Source of the DNA: Gammaproteobacteria bacterium
GTDB lineage: Bacteria > Pseudomonadota > Gammaproteobacteria > Competibacterales > Competibacteraceae
Length of the DNA stretch: 64,000 nucleotides
NCBI GenBank assembly: GCA_024234995.1
Contig: JACKNF010000001.1
Coordinates: 1 to 64,000 of the forward strand
Direction: 5' to 3'
The notes under the pieces were generated by a model. It did not search any database. It had not been told where the DNA came from and saw nothing but the letters and a program-made list of their open reading frames with translations. Shown piece by piece: positions 28,642 through 37,002 of this stretch. How positions within the stretch are numbered: position 1 is the stretch's first letter; each line of letters starts with the position of its first letter. Both the position numbers and the translations under genes were made by a program.

Positions 28642-29433
28642 TTAACGATGCTCAAAAGTCACCATATTAATACAGTCAGCACACAGATTGTTCAACTGCT
28701 GGGCAGGCACAGTAAAAGACTCGGTTGATGTCCACGGCACCGTGGCAGTTTTTTTCGCGGGATCATCTACAATACCGGCTAAACCCCGGGTTTTAAAATT
28801 GCTTTTAATTGCTGTTTGCAGATCATTTTCTTTGGTTTTATCCCGAGACAGCCGGGCTTTGATCAAGGCTTCATATTGCTGTTCTAATGCTTGATTCCGT
28901 TGCCGGAATGCTAGAAAAAGAATGCTTTCCGAACCAACACTATTATCGAGCTTGAAAGATTTATCCTTGGCAGGTAAGTGATAAGTAACACCGGCTTTCA
29001 CGGGATTAAAGTTATCAACCCTGACATTGCCAAAACTGCTCATTGGGAAGAGCTGGAAAATTGCCTTACTGCTATCAACTTGAAAAATGTAAACATAACT
29101 ATTTTCTTCAGGGGTGAATTGGATTTTATAGTGGTCACCGGAATTCAACACACTCCCTTCAACTAAGGGCTTTAAGGACCCTTGACCCCCAGGCCGGTAA
29201 ACGTAATTAACTTTAAAATTTAACGGCTCAGCCGCAACTTGAGGGGGGATGGATGCTGGTTTTGGGGTTGCGCCGCCTGGTTCGGGAGTGATTTTCACTG
29301 TTCCAGCCGGCCCGCGGGTCGTCAGGCCAGTGTCAGATGAGGGTTCGGTTGCGCCAGCAACGCGGGTGATGCCTAGCAATAGGCTGCTAAGGACCAGTGC
29401 GAATAGATTACACCAATGGATCTTAGAGATCAT
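28642..29433 (-). CDS. secreted DUF4384 protein
   Basis: This is 263 residues long. A signal peptide of about 28 residues (ending near VAGA) is followed by a Pro/Gly-rich linker with RGPAGTVK, then a DUF4384 domain at about 75-185 (GSVLNSGDHYKIQFTPEENS, YVYIFQVDSS). A C-terminal tail holds RGLAGIVDDPAKKT. The DUF4384 domain is clearly related to that of the adjacent kinase. The first 11 bases overlap the end of the kinase gene, so they are co-transcribed. The domain is common beside CHAT proteases and FecR-type proteins; its ligand is unknown. Confidence 0.8.
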   Translation of the reverse strand: MISKIHWCNLFALVLSSLLLGITRVAGATEPSSDTGLTTRGPAGTVKITPEPGGATPKPASIPPQVAAEPLNFKVNYVYRPGGQGSLKPLVEGSVLNSGDHYKIQFTPEENSYVYIFQVDSSKAIFQLFPMSSFGNVRVDNFNPVKAGVTYHLPAKDKSFKLDNSVGSESILFLAFRQRNQALEQQYEALIKARLSRDKTKENDLQTAIKSNFKTRGLAGIVDDPAKKTATVPWTSTESFTVPAQQLNNLCADCINMVTFEHR

Positions 29434-30937
29434 GACTGCCTCTCGATGTGTGTTTGAAATTTAACACGGACATGACGCCCGCCTGGGTTTTCTTTAAGCT
29501 ATCAGTTAACTGAGCTTGCAGCGCCAGGATTTGCGAGTCATTTTGCAAGCGGCGTGCCTCAATAAGTGCCATGTACTGGTTTTCCAGATTGATGTTGCGT
29601 TCTTGAAACGCTAGAACATAAATTTGCTCTTGACCAATTTGGTCATCTAGTTGAAAAGCCTCATCTTGTGCTGGTATGAAGTAGGTTGCCTTGGCCTGTG
29701 CAGGGTTTGTGATAATGGCCGTTTGCGAAGGATTGTTACTATCGGGTGGGAATAGACGGTAAATCCCCCCGCTACTATCGATTTGAAAAATGTAGATATA
29801 GCTGTTCTGATCGGGTGTAAAACGGATCTGGTAATAATCCCCGGAACGCAAGACGCTGCCATTCGATAATGACCGGAAATTAAGTTGATCGATAGGCCGG
29901 TAAGAATAGGCAATATCAATAAAAAAGGTATTCTCGAATGAGCGCTCCCTCGTCATGTATCCCAACCCAGCTAGCAAAACAACCGCTAGCAGAAGAACAG
30001 CACCGATGGAGTATTTATTGAATCGATGATCAAATTTTTTCTCTTCTTTTACTGAGGATAAAACGACAGTTCTATCGTTCGTCTTATTGGTTATTTTATT
30101 TTCATTTCTATCATCAATGGCTTCGATAAGTTGTTCTGCGGTATTAAAACGATCATTTGGATTGCGCGCTAGTAACTTATCCAGAATAAATTGATAACGG
30201 CTTAATTCTGCTGGTAAAGACTCTGTCGTGCCATCAGGCGTTCGATCAGGCCGGAATCCAGTCAACATCTCAAAGAACACCAACCCCAAAGAATACAAAT
30301 CACTACGGCCATCGAGTGTTTTTCCTTGAGCCTGCTCTGGACTCATATAGAGGATGGTGCCAATCGCTAAGCCAGTCGCTGTAAGAGGTGCGCTATCGTC
30401 GCAAGCCTTAGCAATTCCAAAGTCGGAGAGTACTGCATTATTATCATCGCGAAATAAGATATTAGCAGGTTTGATATCCCGATGAATAAAGCCTTGACGG
30501 TGGGCGTGTCCCAAGGCACTAGCAAGTTGGCGCAGAATATTGACAGCTTGTTCTGCAGATAAGCCTTTCTGAATGCGATTTTTTAACGTACCTCCTTCCA
30601 CATATTCCATGACCATATAATATTGGTTCAGACACTCACCAATATCGTGAATCGTTAAAATATGCGGGTGCCGTAATCGAGCAACTATTTTCCCTTCTTT
30701 AAGGAAACGCTGACGAAATGTAGCGTCAATACTTAGGGAAGGATTAATGACCTTGATTGCAACTGGGCGTTCGAGCGCTTCCTGAAGCGCCAGATACACT
30801 TGACCCATGGCACCACCGCTAATTAGTTTTTCAACCTTATAGCCAGGGATGACAGGAACGGTATCGATTACTTTGATGATATTGTTTATATCAATATCTT
30901 TATTGCCATAGGGCTTCACATTGTCAGGATGCGACAT
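29423..30937 (-). CDS. transmembrane Ser/Thr protein kinase with extracytoplasmic DUF4384
   Basis: This is a Hanks-type kinase of 504 residues. The Gly loop is ISGGAMGQVYLA, the ATP Lys is in VAIKVINP, the catalytic loop is HRDIKPANIL, DFG is in LSDFGIAK and the activation segment ends MSPEQAQG. All key residues are intact. A single helix at about 313-332 (YSIGAVLLLAVVLLAGLGYM) leads to a periplasmic DUF4384 domain (SGDYYQIRFTPDQNSYIYIF). It would sense through DUF4384 and phosphorylate cytoplasmic targets, which are unknown. The second DUF4384 protein is encoded immediately downstream. Confidence 0.92.
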   Translation of the reverse strand: MSHPDNVKPYGNKDIDINNIIKVIDTVPVIPGYKVEKLISGGAMGQVYLALQEALERPVAIKVINPSLSIDATFRQRFLKEGKIVARLRHPHILTIHDIGECLNQYYMVMEYVEGGTLKNRIQKGLSAEQAVNILRQLASALGHAHRQGFIHRDIKPANILFRDDNNAVLSDFGIAKACDDSAPLTATGLAIGTILYMSPEQAQGKTLDGRSDLYSLGLVFFEMLTGFRPDRTPDGTTESLPAELSRYQFILDKLLARNPNDRFNTAEQLIEAIDDRNENKITNKTNDRTVVLSSVKEEKKFDHRFNKYSIGAVLLLAVVLLAGLGYMTRERSFENTFFIDIAYSYRPIDQLNFRSLSNGSVLRSGDYYQIRFTPDQNSYIYIFQIDSSGGIYRLFPPDSNNPSQTAIITNPAQAKATYFIPAQDEAFQLDDQIGQEQIYVLAFQERNINLENQYMALIEARRLQNDSQILALQAQLTDSLKKTQAGVMSVLNFKHTSRGSHDL

Positions 30938-30999
30938 TAATACTCACCCACGCAATTATTGGATACATTTCTCGATACCTGCCAGATGTGCCCCAATTC

Positions 31000-31031
31000 T
31001 TTTCTCTTCCTAATCGTAGAGGAAGAGAAAA
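31000..31031 (-). other. 12-bp palindrome between autotransporter and kinase genes
   Basis: TTTTCTCTTCCT (31000-31011) is perfectly complementary to AGGAAGAGAAAA (31020-31031), with an 8-base loop. It lies in the 113-base gap between the autotransporter stop and the kinase start. On the minus strand it is not followed by a clean T-tract, so a full intrinsic terminator is doubtful. It could be an attenuator or a processing/stabilising hairpin that tunes kinase expression against the upstream gene. Confidence 0.55.
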
Positions 31032-31050
31032 TTTAGATTTGGCGCTACCG

Positions 31051-33813
31051 CTAAAAATCCCAGCGTAACTGCGTTGAAATAGTATTCATCTCAAGATGTT
31101 TGTAGTCGAACAGTGTGCGATATTGGATCAGAACAGACGGCCCTCGATCAAATCGTGCTTGCAGCCCAAGGCCAAACCTAAAGTAGTTCTTATCCACTGG
31201 ATCGGTAAAAATCTGGAAGATATTGTCAGGGACAACAGCGCCTTCCACAAAACGTCCATTGACTACCTGGTTATTATCCTTGAACTCATGCAACCAGCTG
31301 AGCTCGATCTGCGGCTCCAGTGTTCCCCAGGACTGGTCCAGCAGATAGCTGGCCTTTCCACCTAAGCTAAAAACCAGTGATTCCAGGTTTTGTTTATCGA
31401 TAGCGACAGCCCAGCTCGAACCAGGGTTATTGCCAGGGATCTGCTCCTGGAACGGGTCAACTTGCAAATCAAGGTAGCTAAGATGAGTTTCAGGACCAAA
31501 GGTTAAGTTGCCGCGAGTGAATTGATAACCGGCACCCACATCAGCAAAAAATTGATGGCCTTCGTAGCTGCTATCAAAACGCTGATTGACATCAGTAGAG
31601 TTTTGCAACTGGTAGGCTACATTGCGTCGTTGATCGTAATCATTCTGGCCATAATTGACCATTCCTTCGATGTAGAACCGGTCAGAGGGGTAATAAACAC
31701 CATATAAGGTCAGACCGAGACCTTGGGTATCCAAAGAACCGCCATTGCTATCGATATCCGTATCGATGGAGGTGTACGAAAGAGCAGCGCCCAAAATGAA
31801 TTGATCACTGAATCGATAATCAGCACCTAATGTCAGTTCCAGGGTTCTGAAATCAAATCCGGTTTGATTCTCCGTCTGATCCTGATTCCCAAGATTGATG
31901 GCGCCGTTAACGAACACGCCAAATGGGCCTGAATTCATGATGCCTTCATTTATAGCCGGAATGCCGGCCTCTTCTCCCGCACTGGCCAATAGGTAACGTA
32001 AATCCCGGCCAGACAGTGTCCATCCGCCACGCTGGATATTTAATTGATCGATATTAATGCCCATCACGCCAGTGCGTAAGGCAGCCATGCGGGTTCGAAT
32101 ACTCAGCATCTGGGACTGTACGCTGGTTTGTGAGGCATTAACAGCAGTGGTCAGGCTCTTGGGAGTGATTTGCTCCAAAGCTGAACCTGTATTGGGGTCA
32201 TTGTTTTCAGCAGCATTGATGAGTGCATCACAGTCTCGTAGAAAATTAGCACTGGCCGACCGATCGAAGCACAGGCCGCCAATGGCGTGGCCCACCGTCT
32301 TTGCTGCAGGATCATCGGTTGTGTCCTCAAGGAGTTTCTGGACATCTTTCTTACTGCGCGTAATCTCGACAGTGACTGTCGCTGAGTCAGTGCTAATACC
32401 ATCGGTGATGGTGTAAACAAAGGCATCTATACCGGTGAAATCCGGTACAGGTGTGTAATTAATCACACCGCCCGCACCGGTTACTGCATGACCATGCGCT
32501 GGATTACTCACCTGGATAATAGTCAAGTTCGTGCCTACATCATTCGCCAGAACAGCGATAGCAACTAATGCGCCAGCCGTTGTCGATGCTGTGTCGTCTA
32601 GCGCTTCAAGCGCCGGGGCGATGACTGTGATCCGCACGATGGCCGTATCCAGCTGACCGAAGCTGTCACGAATTGTGTAGGTGAAACTATCAGTCCCGGC
32701 AAAGTTTGCATTGGGCGTGTAGGTCACCGTGTTGCCACTGATCACTGCGCTGCCGTTGGCCGGTGTGGTGACCTGCACCACCGTCAGCTGGGTTCCGGTG
32801 TCATTGGCTAGCACGTTGACAGTGACCGGCGTCCCGGACGGGGTGCTGGCGGTGTCATCCACTGCATTGAGCCCCGGTGGCGTGACTGTTACGGTCACCG
32901 TTGCCGTATCGGTCTGCTGGACGCTATCAATGATCGTGTAGGTGAAACTATCAGTCCCGGCAAAGTTTGCATTGGGCGTGTAGGTCACTGCGTTGCCACT
33001 GATCACTGCGCTGCCGTTGGCCGGTGTGGTGACCTGCGCCACCGTCAGCTGGGTTCCGGTGTCATTCGCCAGCACGTTGACAGTGACCGGCGTCCCGGAC
33101 GGGGTGCTGGTGGTGTCATTCACTGCATTCGGCCTCGGCGGGCTGACCGTTACGGTCACCGTCGCCGTATCGGTCTCTTCGAAACTATCAGCGATTGTGT
33201 AGGTGAAGGTATCGGTCCCGGTAAATCCGGCGTTTGGGGTGTAGGTCACCGCGTTGCCACTGATCACTGCGCTGCCGTTGGCGGGTGTGGTGACCTGTGC
33301 CACCGTCAGCTGGATTCCGGTGTCATTCGCCAGCACGTTGACAGTGACCGGCGTCCCCAGTAGCGTGCTGGCGGTGTTATCCACCGCATTCGGTCTTGGC
33401 GGGCTGACCGTCACTGTGACAATCGCTGTGTCTTGCTGAAAAAAGGGAGCGCTTGCAGTGTTAAAAACAACGGAAAGGGTATAGATAAAGGTATCAGTAC
33501 CCACAAAACCTGGATTTGGCGAATAAATAATTGAGTTGCCACTTACAACGGCATTCCCGTTACTTGGGGATCCACTAACGGTTACTGAATCAACAACACC
33601 CCCAGAATTTGCTCCAGTGTCATCATTAGCCAGCACGTTGATGGTGACTGGCGTCGCCGCCACCGTGTTGGCTGTATCGTCGACAGCATCGATGAGTAAT
33701 GTTTGCGCTCTCAATTCATGACCCCAGCCGAATAAGAGGGTCAAGAAGAAACCGGTGAACACCAGCGTAATGGCTTTAGCCCAAAGTCCGTGATGCAATG
33801 ATCGATTATTCAT
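31051..33813 (-). CDS. autotransporter with five Ig/cadherin-like repeats
   Basis: This is a 920-residue surface protein. A signal peptide (about 1-36, ending ELRAQ) leads into five tandem modules of about 87 residues, each with GTPVTVNVLANDTG and YTPNAGFTGTDTFTYTI-like blocks. A linker contains TTDDPAAKT and the Cys pair in GGLCFDRSASANFLRDC. A C-terminal autotransporter beta-barrel of about 280 residues ends in Phe (QLRWDF). Three modules are nearly identical at DNA level. The barrel would insert in the outer membrane and display the modules. It sits between the CHAT lipoprotein and the kinase on the same strand. Confidence 0.88.
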   Translation of the reverse strand: MNNRSLHHGLWAKAITLVFTGFFLTLLFGWGHELRAQTLLIDAVDDTANTVAATPVTINVLANDDTGANSGGVVDSVTVSGSPSNGNAVVSGNSIIYSPNPGFVGTDTFIYTLSVVFNTASAPFFQQDTAIVTVTVSPPRPNAVDNTASTLLGTPVTVNVLANDTGIQLTVAQVTTPANGSAVISGNAVTYTPNAGFTGTDTFTYTIADSFEETDTATVTVTVSPPRPNAVNDTTSTPSGTPVTVNVLANDTGTQLTVAQVTTPANGSAVISGNAVTYTPNANFAGTDSFTYTIIDSVQQTDTATVTVTVTPPGLNAVDDTASTPSGTPVTVNVLANDTGTQLTVVQVTTPANGSAVISGNTVTYTPNANFAGTDSFTYTIRDSFGQLDTAIVRITVIAPALEALDDTASTTAGALVAIAVLANDVGTNLTIIQVSNPAHGHAVTGAGGVINYTPVPDFTGIDAFVYTITDGISTDSATVTVEITRSKKDVQKLLEDTTDDPAAKTVGHAIGGLCFDRSASANFLRDCDALINAAENNDPNTGSALEQITPKSLTTAVNASQTSVQSQMLSIRTRMAALRTGVMGINIDQLNIQRGGWTLSGRDLRYLLASAGEEAGIPAINEGIMNSGPFGVFVNGAINLGNQDQTENQTGFDFRTLELTLGADYRFSDQFILGAALSYTSIDTDIDSNGGSLDTQGLGLTLYGVYYPSDRFYIEGMVNYGQNDYDQRRNVAYQLQNSTDVNQRFDSSYEGHQFFADVGAGYQFTRGNLTFGPETHLSYLDLQVDPFQEQIPGNNPGSSWAVAIDKQNLESLVFSLGGKASYLLDQSWGTLEPQIELSWLHEFKDNNQVVNGRFVEGAVVPDNIFQIFTDPVDKNYFRFGLGLQARFDRGPSVLIQYRTLFDYKHLEMNTISTQLRWDF
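32675..33457 (-). repeat. three 261-bp tandem repeats in the autotransporter gene
   Basis: The anchors GTGTAGGTGAA at 32675, 32936 and 33197 are spaced exactly 261 bases, and long stretches between them are identical or nearly so. More diverged units flank them (from 32411 and from about 33478). Each unit is 87 codons, so copy number can change without a frameshift. The pattern points to recent duplication or gene conversion. Confidence 0.9.
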
Positions 33814-33890
33814 AGTGATGCTGCCTCTATCGCGAGCGTTGCCCGTCGGTTGTCTTTAACGGCAACTTCCCCCTAATGTAGAAGACGCTA

Positions 33891-36881
33891 TTATTGCAAG
33901 GGGCTGCTTTCCCCAATCAAAGTAAACGCCGCCCAGAATATGGGGTGCGCCATATCTGGTTGCTCCAACAGCGCTAGCTGCGCCCGCCGTAACGCTTCCG
34001 CCCGTCCCATAGCCGGTGATTTCTGGTATGCATCAAAAGTATGAGTGGTCAGGAAAACTGTAGGCTCTGATACCACATACCAATGAGACGCCAGCAGCGC
34101 TCGGGTGCCTGCGTAGAAAAAGGCCGTTGCCAAACCGGATAACCCTTCACCCCGCAGATGGCCTCCTCCGGAGCCAGCCGTATTGCAAGCTGACAATAAT
34201 ACCCATTCTGCATCTAACTTCAGATTAGCAATGGTGCTGGTGCTGAGTAGCCCATTATCCCCTCCATTCCCTGGTGTCAATGCCAGCGCTGGTTCCGCCA
34301 GACAGTCCAATTCACCGGGTAACAACGCATGCGTAGCAAAAGCGATGATACGGTAATTTTTTAAATTGGTGGCTTGCACTGTGGAAACGGATGCTTGCTG
34401 GCCCAGTATGACCTCCTGCCTCGGGTTAGCCTTCAAAGTCCGGGCCAGGGTGCGCAGCTCGATGGCTGTTTCTGGAAGCTGTGCTAATTGACTGAGCGCC
34501 TTGGCGTTGAACTCACAATCCTGAACAATTTGCTCGACGCCACTGCCACCGCCCCGCACCGCACGGGTCTGCCTTGCAGAAAACACAGGATCGCCAAAGC
34601 CGATAAAGGGCAACTGGGCCTGCGAAGATCCTGCAACCTGACGGAATTGTTCGAGGGCAACAACGGAAGGCAACAAGCTAAAGGCCATGTCGCGCACCAT
34701 CCAAGCCGCTTGCCGGTAGTTGCCAGGCTCTGGAGTCCGGCGTACCAACAACGCAGGTGGCAGGCTTAGCAATGCTCCAGACGGCACGACGATTAAATGC
34801 CCGGTTCCGGTCAGTGTCGATTCCAGCGGACCGAGCAATTGCTGATAGAGATGGTGGGCGAGGACCAGATCGAAATCGGGCAGACGGCCAGAACTGGCAT
34901 TGACCCCTGCACGCAATCGTTCAACTTGGGTTGTTAACTGCTGAGCCGGTAATTTCACGGCTGCACCGTGTATTAGGCCATCTGCTTTCACCAGGAACAC
35001 CCAGGTTTCCCGTTGACCAGGCAGTATTCGTAATAACGCTTCATTGCGCCGCAATAGCTTGGCAACTTCCGCCGTGTTCAGCGGTGTTGGAGTGACCAGG
35101 CGGCCATAGCGCGGGAAGCGCGCCTGCAACTGTTGCTCTTGACGCTGGTATTCTTCTGCCGCCGTACGCAATTTAGCCTTGAGCGCGTCTTCTTTAGCCG
35201 TATCTCGCGCCAAGAAAGGTTTGCTCTGTTCCACACCCAATTCGTATTGAATATCCTGTCTGGTTTTCAAGGCATCTTGCAACGCTCGCGCTGTTTCCCG
35301 CACCTCAGGGTCTGTCTCGGCAAGACGCGCAGCGACCTGAGTAACGGCTCGGCCTGCCGCCGGGGTCTGACCTAGCTGCGAAACCGTGAATGCTTCATCG
35401 AGCAAAACCGATTTATCACGGGTAGAGTCGTTATCAATGAGTTCAAATAGCAACTCGATATAACCTTCAACGTCTTGGGTCTGCAACTGCGCTAGCGCTG
35501 TGCGATCGCTGAGCAGCATCTTGTACGTTTCGCGCCAAAGCGCCAAGGCGCGCTCAGATTGACCGGCTGCCCGCTCGACGCGGGCCTGGGTCATGAGCGC
35601 TTCAGCCAGCGCCCGGCCTTCGCCAAACAGGACGCGGCTTAACACAACGGCTGCCTCAGCGTGGTCTCGGGCTTGCTCATAGGCTTGGCGGCGGCGGTAG
35701 ACCTCTGCTAAGCGCTGATGGCTTTCGCTCACCCAGTGATAGTCACCGCCTCGCACCGTATCGAAAATTGTAAGTGCTTGCGAGTAAGCTGCTTCCGCTT
35801 CCGTCAGTTTGCCCAGCTCAGCATAGACATCGCCGACACCAATTAAAGAATGGGCGATCCGTGGATTCATTGCTCCCTGCCGGGCGCGTGCTGCCGCAGC
35901 CTGGCTGCGTTCCCAGGATTGTTGCGCATACTGTTCAGCCTGTGCCGGATCACCCCGGTCTAATGCATACCAGGACTGATAGACCAATAGTTCGGGCCAG
36001 TCGGAGGCATCGGCTGACGCTTTTACCAATGGTTCAGCGCGCTGAAACATGGCCTCTGCTGCGCCTGGTTGCAAGCGGCTGAGTTCCCGGCCCATTCGTG
36101 CTGCCAGGTAACCGCCGCTGGGATGGCTGGCGCCTTTGATGCGCTCGTGGATTTCCAGGGCGCGTTGTGCAAGCTCTAGTGCACGCTGATGATTTTTTGC
36201 TGAGTTGTACAGGGTGCTCAGCTCATCCAAGGCCGTGAACTGCCCCATATCTTCCAAGCCAATGAACCGGCCTTCCGGGGCTACAGCTTGTTCAGCCAGA
36301 GCGATCAATTGCGACCGGCTGCCAGGGAGTTTTTCCTGCGCTGTCCCTCGGAGAGAGGTTTGGATAAAGCGCTCGAAGAGGGGTGCAAGGTGCGCAGGTC
36401 CCCACAGGATGAAAGCACGGCTATCGACTCCAGCCGCAATGAGTAAGTAGGGGAAACCGCCATTATAACTGGTGCAACGGCGCAGATAGGCCGGTTGCTC
36501 GTTCAAAATGCGTGCCGGTTCCAGATCGCCACAGTCAGCCTCGGTTTCCACCGTTTTAACCAGCGCCCCTTGATTAAGAAAGCGCTCTTCCCACTGTGCT
36601 GCTGGCCGTGGGAGACTTCCTCGCCAGATTTGTCCGGCAGGACGTTCCCAACCCGGACAGCGGATCTCGAACTGCTCTAAACCCTGAGAATCACCTGATT
36701 TGTAAAACTCGCAGGTGATATCGCCTAATGCCTTTGCGTCTTCAGGCAAGGCAATCCGTGTTCCGATGGGTAAACCTTCCGGTGTGGTTGCCGGATTCCT
36801 GCTTTCTCCCGTGGCACATCCCCACAGCGTCAGAACGCCAACCAGCAGCAGCACGCCATATCGGCACTCACCGTGAGCCAT
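33891..36881 (-). CDS. CHAT-domain protease lipoprotein with TPR-like repeats
   Basis: This is 996 residues long. The N-terminus is a lipoprotein signal (hydrophobic core, then LWGCATG with lipobox Cys). Residues about 190-480 are helical TPR-like repeats (DELSTLYNSAKNHQRALELA, YAELGKLTEAEAAYSQAL), followed by a coiled segment. The C-terminal CHAT domain (about 690-996) has the caspase-like dyad His851 in FATHALLPG and Cys899 in LSACNTAGS. CHAT proteins are caspase/separase-clan proteases; the lipid anchor places this one in the envelope. Its substrates are unknown, but the neighbouring secreted proteins share a linker motif (see findings). The 56 bases of tandem repeat at 36899-36954 lie just upstream. 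Confidence 0.9.
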   Translation of the reverse strand: MAHGECRYGVLLLVGVLTLWGCATGESRNPATTPEGLPIGTRIALPEDAKALGDITCEFYKSGDSQGLEQFEIRCPGWERPAGQIWRGSLPRPAAQWEERFLNQGALVKTVETEADCGDLEPARILNEQPAYLRRCTSYNGGFPYLLIAAGVDSRAFILWGPAHLAPLFERFIQTSLRGTAQEKLPGSRSQLIALAEQAVAPEGRFIGLEDMGQFTALDELSTLYNSAKNHQRALELAQRALEIHERIKGASHPSGGYLAARMGRELSRLQPGAAEAMFQRAEPLVKASADASDWPELLVYQSWYALDRGDPAQAEQYAQQSWERSQAAAARARQGAMNPRIAHSLIGVGDVYAELGKLTEAEAAYSQALTIFDTVRGGDYHWVSESHQRLAEVYRRRQAYEQARDHAEAAVVLSRVLFGEGRALAEALMTQARVERAAGQSERALALWRETYKMLLSDRTALAQLQTQDVEGYIELLFELIDNDSTRDKSVLLDEAFTVSQLGQTPAAGRAVTQVAARLAETDPEVRETARALQDALKTRQDIQYELGVEQSKPFLARDTAKEDALKAKLRTAAEEYQRQEQQLQARFPRYGRLVTPTPLNTAEVAKLLRRNEALLRILPGQRETWVFLVKADGLIHGAAVKLPAQQLTTQVERLRAGVNASSGRLPDFDLVLAHHLYQQLLGPLESTLTGTGHLIVVPSGALLSLPPALLVRRTPEPGNYRQAAWMVRDMAFSLLPSVVALEQFRQVAGSSQAQLPFIGFGDPVFSARQTRAVRGGGSGVEQIVQDCEFNAKALSQLAQLPETAIELRTLARTLKANPRQEVILGQQASVSTVQATNLKNYRIIAFATHALLPGELDCLAEPALALTPGNGGDNGLLSTSTIANLKLDAEWVLLSACNTAGSGGGHLRGEGLSGLATAFFYAGTRALLASHWYVVSEPTVFLTTHTFDAYQKSPAMGRAEALRRAQLALLEQPDMAHPIFWAAFTLIGESSPLQ

Positions 36882-36898
36882 ATGCCCTCTCTCCTCAT

Positions 36899-36954
36899 CG
36901 GTTGATTCTTATAGATCATTCAATATCGGTTAATTCTTATAGATAATTCAATAG
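36899..36954. repeat. two 28-bp direct repeats upstream of the CHAT gene
   Basis: A 28-base unit (CGGTTGATTCTTATAGATCA...) at 36899-36926 is repeated head to tail at 36927-36954 with three mismatches. The AT-rich repeats begin 18 bases upstream of the CHAT start codon and lie where a promoter or operator would be. They may bind a regulator as two sites on nearly the same helix face, or reflect slippage; the sequence does not decide. Confidence 0.7.
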
Positions 36955-37002
36955 TATCAAATATCAAACTGTAAACGGCTTTTAATATTTATTTTTCGCC
37001 GC

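Noticed and set aside
32729..33721. Plus-strand open frames across the repeats
   Set aside because: They are shadows of the repeated minus-strand coding sequence and recur with the same 261-base period.
31051..33813. CRISPR-like array from regularly spaced repeats
   Set aside because: The units are 261 bases, in frame within a coding gene and encode Ig-like modules.
33838..33866. Terminator between CHAT and autotransporter genes
   Set aside because: Only a 6-bp stem with a long loop and no T-tract on the minus strand.
36899..36954. Phage attachment site or insertion-sequence end
   Set aside because: No integrase or transposase gene is present in the window and the repeats are adjacent, not flanking.
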